Positions 10,235 through 18,625 of a stretch of DNA of 30,544 nucleotides are shown here, in pieces. Numbering within the stretch: position 1 is the first letter of the stretch; each line of letters begins with the position of its first letter. The notes below the pieces were generated by a model. It searched no databases, was not told where the DNA came from, and saw only the letters and a program-made list of their open reading frames with translations. Source of the DNA: Seminavis robusta (Eukaryota > Bacillariophyta > Bacillariophyceae > Naviculales > Naviculaceae); assembly GCA_903772945.1 (NCBI GenBank), contig CAICTM010001369.1:1-30544 (forward strand), in the 5' to 3' direction. Both the position numbers and the translations under genes were made by a program.

Positions 10235-12238
10235 TCATATTGCTGCATTGGGCAGGCCAAGCACCACAATACCACCTATCAAGCACGAGAGAACTGCTTC
10301 GCGCCATGAGACGAGCCTGGAACTCGAGCTCGGCGTTGGTGGCAATTCCCTGGCTTGTTCCGCGGCTGCTGTGGGGCTGGCTGTTTGTGGAGCAGGTTGT
10401 GGCGTTGGTGCTGGCACTGGAGATGCTATAGAAGTGCCATTGGCAGAACTGATGGTCCCGTCATTGAAATCATCCGATTCCACAGAAAAGGTGGGTTGCG
10501 TAGTAGAGAAAGCCGATTCAGTGGTGAAATTCGCTGAAGGAGCCGAGGCAGGACTAATGGTTGGTATGGGATTTGGGGGCGGCATCTCCAACTCTGGATT
10601 CTCTCCCTCAAAGTAGTCAGGCTCAATGAGGTGTACCAATCCTGCAACCCTCAACAGCTTTCCTTCTGTCTCGTGCAAGTCCTCAATAGCGGCGTTCATG
10701 GCTGCTATGTATTGTTCAGGAGAAGGACCATTGGGAGGGGGGGCGTACAAGTCATCATGCCCGTCCAGTCGACGACGATGACGCCTCCGTCGTTGACGAT
10801 AGGTTTCAGTCTCTTTCCCATCCTCTACTGGTAACGCACACGTGCAGGTGTCCTCTTCCGTCTCACCTAGATCGTCTTCTACTTGTTCGTTGTCTTGAGC
10901 AACGCCTTCATCCTCAATTGGGTCCTCTGGGGTGTCATCATCAAAATGTTCTTCTGCTAAAGTTGTTCCGGGTTCACCCGTTCTCATGCCAAATCGACTG
11001 ACCGAAGTATAGCCATCACCATCTGGATGCATTAACAGAGGAAAGTTCACCTCGTCAGTGACATCGCAGTTGCGACAAGTAGCTGCCAGTGAGACGTAGT
11101 AGATCGGGACTTCATCACTGCCCGACACGGTTTGAACAAAAGTTGTAGGACCATCCTGTACTGCACCAAGACCATCCTGTGTTGCACCAGAATATCCACC
11201 GTCATAGGAGCCATAGTATCTCTGTGGGGCAGAGAAGGAAGAATTGCTACTGCTGGTTGTGCTGTTGGGAGATCGAATCCAAGGGCCGCCCTCAACCGGC
11301 GGTTTCCCATTCACCACTCTGAACTCGATCCCATCCCGACCATCGCCTCGATATGTGTTTTCCAATGTCACAGAGTACTCGTCTTCATCCTCGTCCTTTT
11401 CCACCAAAGTCAACGTGACGGTGTATACTGTTCGGAAGAACCCGTCACACATTTGCATGGTCCAATTGTTGTACACCATTCGAAAAGTATCTTCCAATAT
11501 CCGTTGCTCACCAGGGTTTAGGTCGTTTGTTGGAAATTCGATAAGGTCCTGCAAATCTTCTCGTTCCTCCTCGCCATCATACACGTCAATCTCGTTCCCT
11601 TTGCTGGCTTTGCTGCCCTTCCTTTTGCCTCGTTTGTTCGTTCTGCCGGCCTCGCTTGGGTCTTGGAGTTGGATGGAAGTGACAAAGGTCGTCAAAAATG
11701 GCATCACATCAGTGCCACATTGGACTTGGACAGTTTCTGTTTCTGTGTTTTCATGGTCAAATATATTGTTGGCAGACTTCGTGCCCTTCACGCTTTGCTT
11801 GCTCCTGGAAGAACTTGGTTGGGATTTACTCTTTGATTTGTCTGTTTTGCTTCCCTTGACTTTCTTGGCGGATTTTTCCTCTTTTAAGTTCTCCTCACTG
11901 TAGGCAGTCTTCATCGTCATGCTTCCGCTTTTACTAATTTCATCAAGAGACGGATCCTCATCATTCTTGCTCTTGAGTCGTCTCCCTGGATGGGTATCTT
12001 TGGTGGATCCCCGTACCTTTCTTTTCGTTTGCTTAGATAACACTCGATATGGTCGATTCCGAGAACCAGTCTTTACGGCACTGGAAGATTGGATGCACGT
12101 CACTGCAAGAAGCAGCCAGAGCAGAGACGAGTCATTGTCATGGCACTTCCGAATCCGTGCGTGGGAAACGACGCAAACTCGGAACTCCCGTAGAAAACTC
12201 TCTTTACAAAGTAAGTGCTGTGAAACGTGAAACCTCAC
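10235..12238 (-). CDS. Silaffin/SAP-like secreted Lys/Ser-rich protein
   Basis: The open frame runs to TGA at 10235-10237. Counted from the GTG at 12236-12238 it is 667 codons, but this is not a proper start: no in-frame ATG precedes the signal sequence, although the frame is open back to 12301. The first exon therefore probably lies upstream. Visible parts are a hydrophobic signal segment SSLLWLLLAVTCIQSSSA (37-54), an RxL-type site HPGRRL (83-88), a Lys/Ser-rich tract with SAKKVKGSKTDKSKSKS (about 103-157), a central Cys-containing domain (about 170-420), acidic segments, a strongly basic RRRRHRRRL (about 482-490), a Pro/Ser/Thr-rich stretch (about 545-640), and a C-terminal hydrophobic end (LSCLIGGIVVLGL). 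This order matches diatom silicalemma-associated proteins (signal, RxL, Ser-rich, conserved domain, membrane segment). Membership is inferred, not proven. A GPI signal is an alternative for the C-terminus. Confidence 0.75.
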   Translation of the reverse strand: MRFHVSQHLLCKESFLREFRVCVVSHARIRKCHDNDSSLLWLLLAVTCIQSSSAVKTGSRNRPYRVLSKQTKRKVRGSTKDTHPGRRLKSKNDEDPSLDEISKSGSMTMKTAYSEENLKEEKSAKKVKGSKTDKSKSKSQPSSSRSKQSVKGTKSANNIFDHENTETETVQVQCGTDVMPFLTTFVTSIQLQDPSEAGRTNKRGKRKGSKASKGNEIDVYDGEEEREDLQDLIEFPTNDLNPGEQRILEDTFRMVYNNWTMQMCDGFFRTVYTVTLTLVEKDEDEDEYSVTLENTYRGDGRDGIEFRVVNGKPPVEGGPWIRSPNSTTSSSNSSFSAPQRYYGSYDGGYSGATQDGLGAVQDGPTTFVQTVSGSDEVPIYYVSLAATCRNCDVTDEVNFPLLMHPDGDGYTSVSRFGMRTGEPGTTLAEEHFDDDTPEDPIEDEGVAQDNEQVEDDLGETEEDTCTCALPVEDGKETETYRQRRRRHRRRLDGHDDLYAPPPNGPSPEQYIAAMNAAIEDLHETEGKLLRVAGLVHLIEPDYFEGENPELEMPPPNPIPTISPASAPSANFTTESAFSTTQPTFSVESDDFNDGTISSANGTSIASPVPAPTPQPAPQTASPTAAAEQARELPPTPSSSSRLVSWREAVLSCLIGGIVVLGLPNAAI

Positions 12239-12301
12239 AATAATGAATCGCGTCTCGATAGATCTCTCGTTGACTCTACTTGGATGATGGAGGCTAGTCT
12301 A

Positions 12302-13005
12302 CGTTTTGCTGAAGCAGTTGTTGCCTTCTCAAGGTTGCAAAAGAAATGAAACGACGGGTCTTGTTTTCTCATTTGGGCGTCGACAAAATGTGAGAGGAAG
12401 CGGTACTGTTTGTCCCACAGTGCCTGGTGCACGCGCTCTCCAAATTTTATCTGCACGAAAGATGACCACCACGATGCACACAACTATCTTCAAGGAGGAC
12501 TGTTTGTGGATGAGGTAGGGAGGTCTGCGGTCGCCGTAGCTACGGATATCTTTTTGTCCATGGCTTGTGCTTCCCGACTGTTTGAAAGCAATGCATGTGG
12601 ATGCTGGTCGTATTTCTATGCTGCAAAACCAAAGCAGACTGAAGACCAGCACACATCTCCATCGGTACCGCTACATGTAGTCTTTGCTTCTAAAGAGCCA
12701 CTATCGAAAGATCTACCGTCGTTGATATCCATCATCAGATTCGATTCTGTTGCACATGCACCGTTCCGGGAAGCTGGCTCCCGGAGAAACATACATCTAT
12801 CAGAGGCTCCAGTTGGATAGACAGCAAACCCCATTTATGCTGCGTTCGATGATGAGTTCACCGGCAAGTGCTGGCACGATCTGCCTGGGTCGAGACAACG
12901 CTCTATCCTCGTTCACGATGACTCCAATCTCAGTACGACGCAGCAAGAAGAGTATATCAAAATGTATTGTTAAATGCCTTTAAATCCAGGAGGATTGCAT
13001 CAGTT
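12302..13005. other. Intergenic between silaffin-like gene and cyclase A
   Basis: Short open frames overlap on both strands. The most coding-like piece is a + strand frame from 12823 to the TAA at 12973-12975 (about 50 codons, FDDEFTGKCWHDLPGSRQ...), preceded by an acceptor-like GGATAGACAG, so it could be a last exon. No matching sequence lies downstream of cyclase B. The missing first exon of the silaffin-like gene may also lie here, on the - strand. From about 12957 the sequence resembles the 3' flank of cyclase B (AAAATGTAT...TGCCTT at about 18565). Confidence 0.35.
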
Positions 13006-15984
13006 CTAGACGCTCAGGTTCTCACTGTAATCGTGATGTTGTTCCTCTATGGGCTCTGCTAAGGCACCTGGGGATTGCTCTGCTTTCTCGTACTCGTCTT
13101 CCATGACGTCCATCACAGACTCTCCGTACGATGTAGTAGACATGCCACTCCTTGCTTTGCCTGTGTAAACATTGACAAACCAAGTTTGAAGCTTCCCAAG
13201 TCCCTTTGCTTCGATCTGGTCCTCTCGAGGCGTCAACCAGCTCTTCTTCCCAGCAGCAATCAGGGCATCCGCGGTGGCTTGAGAGACATGGATTTTCCCT
13301 CCAACTCCATTGCTTTCCATGCGGCTTGCAGTGTTGACTGTTTCAGATTGAAAGCACAGGACAAGACTAGTAAGTTGCTTTGCCTCTTTCCAGATTCTCA
13401 GCTGTCAGCGGCCAAAATTCAAAGTCTTACCTGTGTCGCCAAATAGCTAGTAGGTAGATGAAGGACAAAAAAGCAATTGAAGCGGTGAGGATTACATTGG
13501 AGACTGAACACACAGCCACAGTCGTTCATCGGTACAAACCTGGAATCTTCCTTTGTCACCACGCAAAACGCCTGCACGACGGGGAGGACAAACTGTATGA
13601 GATGGGAAGTGGTCTGGGTAACTTGCATTGCATTTCCGTCCACGATCCTACCGGCTGTAGTGCTTCCGCTGTGCAGCCCAACTCTCATGTCCAAGTTCAT
13701 CAAATCTTCTCCGAGCCTATCCACAAGCCCCTGAGTAACTTCCTTCATCGATGCCATTGCATCGTCGGCAAATCTGCACATTATGACAGCGTGTTTTTCT
13801 TGCGGGTTGGGGATTCCTTTAAATCGCAGGGGGGGTTGAGAAATATCGTACTTGCAGGTGCAAATAATTGGGTTCTATCGTGTGCTTGCTTACCTGTGAC
13901 GGCCACGTAACAGTCACTGCGAGTTACAGGAATCAGTGTGAGGAAGCTGAAACAATTGGAAGATGGAACCATATCAAGAGGTTCGCCTGCACTGCACTCA
14001 CCCGATCGTCTCCACTGAATGGGGAGATCAACCACAAGCAATGGTCAGTGTGAGTTTCCCAGGACAATGTGAAGATCAACAATTTTTTTCAGCGTCGGGT
14101 GCTTACCCTTGAATACTCTCCTCCTAAGAGCAATCTTATCAAATGCTGGCGTGACATAAACAAAACAATGTCAGGCAAGCAACGACAACATCGGGGATTT
14201 CAAATCTTTCTTTCGTCACTGTACATACCTCCGTAGAGAGCTTCCAAGAGCTCAAAGACTTCACAGGGAGTTCGCTTGGATGACCAAGCCGTGAAACCCT
14301 TCAGATCCGCAAAGAAGATTGTGGTGTTGTGGAAAAGATCAGCAATGGGCCTGCCACCATTGGCGGAGGATCGAATCTTGGCATCATCCTTCGTGTCGTC
14401 GCCTGATGGCGCATCCACCACGCTGGTGCTGAGATACTTGGTGACTCTGTTCTCTTGTTGCTGCTTCTGTTTGTTTTCCTCGTAGAGTTTTTCCCGAACT
14501 TGTTCCGGGAACAAGGATGAGACAATAGCACCCGATGCCAATGCCCGTTCCATGACGAGCCTCTGACGGCGGGCAACTGTGCAATCATAGATGATGAAGA
14601 CTGTGGAAGTGAAGAGAAAGATCAAGGCAGCCGCCACAGCAAACGTGGCCGGATCGGACGTCATGTACTCATCTTCCATGTCCTTTGATGGGTATAAATG
14701 AATAGCTCTCGGACAGAACTTCTCGGACAAGGGAATCCCCGTGTAGGAGCTGCTTTTGGTTGTCTCCATGGCCTCGTGCAGTGTCATGTGCTTGCCCAAG
14801 TAGTCGTAATGGGCATCGTGAAGATCTCCACCACCCAGAAAGGTAGTATCAGGTCCATCCAAACGATATGTAAAGGAAGCTCCGCATTCATTGGTGAAGA
14901 CCGCAATGATGCCCTTGGAATCGGGAGCCAGAACATCTCGAATCAACTCTCGCCAAAAGAAGACGTAGAAAAAGGTTCCCACGAACTGTTGCTTTTCTTC
15001 CAAGTCCATTTGGACGGATTCCAAGTTGTTGAACATGGGATACAACATGGAGCTGGTTGGTTCCGTGGGGTCATCATCAGGAGAGATGAATTTTTTCCTC
15101 CAATTCTTGGAAAACTCGGCCCTGGCGACTTGTTGTTCATTGGTTGGATCGGTCACGATCGTTCCTTGCTGTGCCAGTGTGACTCGTTGCTCTGCACGGG
15201 ATGCTTCAATGCTATCGGCTTCTCTCTTCTGGGTCGGATCAGTGGGTGTTGTGAGAGTCCACATGTCAAAGTTGAGGGGGTTTCCACCATCACTGGCAAT
15301 AGGGTGGTTTTGCCAAATGGGGAGGTAGTTTGTATGATTGCCAAAGGTGCCTTCGACGACCCCGTTGTAGCTCTGAACGTCCCCCACGAAATCTGTTTCC
15401 ACGCTGTAGTCCACTTCAAAAGGCCAGTTTTCGTCCCTGCTCTGTACGTCGAGACTCTCGCGAATCCAGCCATGGCTCTGATTGACATAGTCCACCCAAC
15501 CGTCGCGTTGGTCATCCTCCACCAGGACAACCAAAGAGCAGGAAAAGCCCTTGGCCAACTTGAGCAACTTGCTGGCTTGCAATCCAAAGTGAGGCAGTGT
15601 GACAAATGGCCACGTGCTGTTGGATGCCTCCGCATATGACAGCATCTTGACCACAAAGGCATCGGTCGAACCCAACACATGATCCAATGTCTTGCCCACA
15701 CTCTCATAGACCTTGGTGGCGTCATTTTCAAACTTGGTTTCAAACTCACGCTCTTCTTGATTGCTCATGTACAAATACACGGCTACCACAACAGCAATGG
15801 CAGAACAGGCCAAAAGAAAGAGGACCAGCATACGCAACCAAAAGACTGCCTTTGACTCACTCTTGGCAATCTCTTCTCGCTTTTCCTGGTTGCTCTGCAA
15901 CGCCGATTCGCCTTCTTCGGTGTGAACCACGCTGGAGTGGCCCGAGTAAGAGGCATCATCGGCAGGAGGAGGCTCGGTCGTCAT
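13006..15984 (-). CDS. Receptor-type nucleotide cyclase, copy A (8 exons)
   Basis: Exons (5' to 3'): 15984-14229, 14145-14107, 14014-14002, 13916-13894, 13816-13652, 13571-13540, 13446-13431, 13337-13006; 791 aa. Membrane segment 1 is about 46-73 and segment 2 about 445-467. The region between them (about 370 aa) is extracellular, with possible N-glycosylation sites (NST, NQS, NHT); its start (FETKFENDATKVYESV...) recalls CHASE-like sensors. A linker helix (470-515) leads to a class III cyclase domain (about 546-740). It has FFADLKGFTAWS with metal Asp560, VETIGDCYVAV with Asp604, RVGLHSG, LRGDKGRFQLFGDTVN and the Asn683/Arg687 pair of VNTASR, so it should be active. Glu600 fits a guanylate cyclase, but the second specificity position is Gln (RFQ) instead of Cys or Asp, so substrate is open. 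No phosphodiesterase domain follows. It is a tandem partner of the gene at 18626-21615. Confidence 0.93.
14002..14014 (-). other. 13-nt microexon of cyclase A
   Basis: TGGAGACGATCGG lies between CCATTCAG and GTGAGT. It encodes the VETIG core of the cyclase and is needed to join RRRVFK to DCYVAV in frame. The same 13-nt exon is present in copy B at 19630-19642 (one base differs). The neighbouring exons of 23, 32 and 16 nt are also very short. Confidence 0.9.
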
Positions 15985-16698
15985 GGTGGAAGTTGTTCCT
16001 TCGTAGCGGTGATCTGGTCTTGATCTCGATTTGTGGGTGATGGCTTTGGAATGTTGTGAGGTAGGATTCGATTCGATCTTTTTTGGAGCGATGATGAGTT
16101 TTTCTTTTTCTGTGGTTGCGCAGTTTTGGGCTAAAATGTCTATCGATCATTGGGCCACTGGTATCAATCAAAGGATCCAAAAAGGCCAAGGGAACAGTGC
16201 AGTCATGCAACGCTTGGAGCACTGGTTGCTCATGGAATGTCTTTCGATCAAAGAGAGATGACACGGTGCGAGGGCACACAGTACAGTATGCTTCCGCAAC
16301 TCGTTAGTGACTAGCTAGCTAGTACTAGACTACCTAGTACAGTATCGTACTCAGAACTCAAAAGGCTTGGAGAACTCTTATGGTCGAATTCTTGACATCT
16401 AGATCTTTAGAATAATGCAATATCGATTTATGAAGACTGTACATACTTCCTACTGTACGCTGAGTAATGAATTATAATACTCTTTACGTAAACTTAGATG
16501 ATAGATGATGTCTTGCCCCAAATAATTACGTTATTAATATTACAGTACAGTATTCTCTTTTGTTCCAGTCATTGTCATTAACAAAATGAACGACAACTTC
16601 AACGACGCGACTGGCTTTTCGAGCCACCCCGAGGTACATTATTATTTTAATAGCTCCTGTATGCAGTATCAAGCAGTCACACAAAACAAACGGGCACA

Positions 16699-16914
16699 AT
16701 GTCATTGGACAAAGATAAGAAGTCACAGGTCACAGGGGCACATTGCAATGCTCTTCGGTCTTCGTTGTCGGACAGCAAGCTGCACAAGCGTGCTTTTCTG
16801 GATCCATTGGGCATTGGGTCTTCAATGATGGATGATTCATTCGATTCAATGGAATGTTCACGTATGCATACGTATTCGAACTTCTCCGAAACATTCGAAA
16901 GATTTAAACAATAG
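16699..16914 (+). CDS. Possible small protein, 71 aa, divergent from cyclase A
   Basis: ATG at 16699, stop TAG at 16912-16914. The product is polar with Ser, Asp and Lys (SMMDDSFDSMECSRM in the middle) and ends FSETFERFKQ. I recognise no domain. Parts of it match DNA upstream of cyclase B (about 22121-22180 and 22530-22560), where the frame is broken. It may therefore be a small gene duplicated with the cyclase and decayed in one copy, or non-coding conserved DNA that happens to be open. The strand is opposite to cyclase A, with start codons about 0.7 kb apart. Confidence 0.25.
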   Translation: MSLDKDKKSQVTGAHCNALRSSLSDSKLHKRAFLDPLGIGSSMMDDSFDSMECSRMHTYSNFSETFERFKQ

Positions 16915-16925
16915 AAGGGGGTTCA

Positions 16926-16977
16926 TGGGTTATGGGTTAGAGTGTTAGAGTACCAGTCGTGGGGGGTTAGGGGTTAT
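16926..16977. repeat. Telomere-like degenerate repeat
   Basis: GGGTTATGGGTTAG, then after a gap GGGGGGTTAGGGGTTA. The units resemble the TTAGGG telomere repeat but are irregular in length. A lone TTAGGGTTAG also occurs near 4748. Confidence 0.4.
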
Positions 16978-18625
16978 TCGTAGACTACAATGTCACAATG
17001 TCATGACAATGTACTTTAAAATTGGAACAGCAAAGGCTTCTGGAGAACAGAAGGTGAGAAACTCTCTGCCAGATGCCGGCGCCAGACAGGGAGGTTTGTC
17101 CGAACAGGAACCGTTGGCTCTGAGTACTTAACGGTATGTTCCAATCATTCTCATGAGCGACAACTTCAACCAGAGACGCGACTACGGGGTCATTGGCACA
17201 TCGCCAGCAGTCCATGGGCTTCATCCGATGCGTGGTGCGATGCGACGTGTCCTTGCACACCTGCTGCACCCAACACCCAACCCGACATGCTAGCGCAAGT
17301 AATACGGTACGAAGGTACTAGTAGTGCTGGGAGAAACGTTGGCTCGGAGAAAACAGAAACATAGGACTTTCCATCCATCAAGATCAGTGCAAAACAAGCA
17401 ATGTGAATCGAATCGAATCGAATCGTTTCACCCAGCTGCTGCCTTCCACGGGTGCATGCTTTCACCCCAAAGCTACTAGCTAGTGCTTTCATGCATTGCA
17501 TCACCAAAGGCAGCACCTCCAAGACTGGAACTCCAGCAATGATCATATCGACAAGATGTTTCATCACGGTTGAGCTATCCAAAGGAAGACGGACATAACG
17601 GCATCAAGATTCAGCTACTCTGGACGCATCAACTTCGCTCCTCATCAAGCAGTGCTCTTCATTGAGCCGCGTGTCGATTGCTGGCTGTGTCCGCCCATAG
17701 GGGTGCGTCGATAGAGGAAGGAGCGTCGATACCACCAGTACTGGTACCGTGCCGGTAGAGTTGCTTGGATACGGAGGAGTGTCGGTACTGGTAGAGGTGC
17801 TTCAATAGAGGTGCTTTGCAGGTACCGGTACGGGTACCGGTACAGTCAAGTTGCGATAGAGAGTACTCGTACCAGGTACAGTGCTACAGTACTTTAGCAG
17901 TGACTCTAGCAGTGACTCTAGCCACCATTGAGTCTCTACAAAGGAAGCACCTTTACCCGTCTGAGTTCCCAGAAGGTATGACCACTGGTCGGGACATCGA
18001 CCAGAACCACATTGGGTGGAGCGACTTCCTACATGTAGAGGGCACACTCTCCAAGCTCTGGATAAAACGATAAAACACCAGGGAGACTACCTCCATCATG
18101 TTCAAAAGCATATATCCAAGAGAAAGGCGCTGTCTGGACTACCAACCTGGCTCACCTCCTTCTCCTACAATGGTTGCTACTGTGGGATGATTGCAACGCA
18201 GCAAAGACATGGCCGCGACCAGCAGCGGCAATGGATCAAGAGGCAACAACAGCTCCAGCATGAGGTCGAGCTAAGTGCTGTATGAGCAGGTAGACCAGGT
18301 GCCACTGTCCCTGGCCCACTCCATTTTCAAAAGGCCACTGGAGGAAAAATGGCAATGACACCATCATATCAAGGCCTGGCTTTCAAATTGGTTCCATGCT
18401 GGCTTGTGAGAACCCTCGTATCAGGCCAGTCCTAATTTTAAGGCTGGGCTGTCCAACTTTCAATTGTGGCTTGGCTGTAGGATGCCGGTACTCCTCTACC
18501 TATCTTACGGGGTAAGCCTCGGGTGGGAAATAGTCAGTATGATGTGGCAATAGTATTTCAACTTGAAAATGTATCATTGAATGCCTTACTAGCAACTTTA
18601 ACAAGAGAGCAGCATAGCATCAAAT

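Larger units (their letters stand above)
15985..18625. other. Intergenic between the two cyclases
   Basis: No established gene is seen. The promoter of cyclase A should lie at the left end. A + strand ORF from 16699 to 16914 (71 aa, MSLDKDKKSQVTGAHCNALR...) looks coding-like and falls in a block shared with the DNA upstream of cyclase B. Two similar stretches of about 50 bp (16561-16616 and 17136-17186) share ACAACTTCAAC and GACGCGACT. Simple or palindromic tracts are CTAGCTAG (16310-16325), telomere-like GGGTTA/TTAGGGG (16926-16977), AATCG repeats (17405-17424), GGTACCGGTACC-type DNA (17740-17880) and a 12-bp tandem repeat (17895-17918). A + strand ORF at 18016-18285 (89 aa) has no recognisable domain. 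Confidence 0.45.

Noticed and set aside
10235..12238. GTG at 12236-12238 as the true start of the silaffin-like gene
   Set aside because: Nuclear genes start with ATG almost without exception, and about 36 non-hydrophobic residues would precede the signal segment. A missing upstream exon is more likely.
13447..13651. First splice model of cyclase A that read through to NAMQ and joined directly to LFGDT
   Set aside because: A better model uses the donor at 13651 and a 32-nt exon at 13540-13571, which restores the conserved VLRGDKGRFQ motif. Copy B supports it with an exon of equal length at 19165-19196.
14698..15639. Long + strand ORF of 313 codons opposite cyclase A
   Set aside because: It is fully antisense to the well-supported cyclase exon 1. 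Its translation has no domain, and the frame in copy B is interrupted, so it is a shadow of codon bias.
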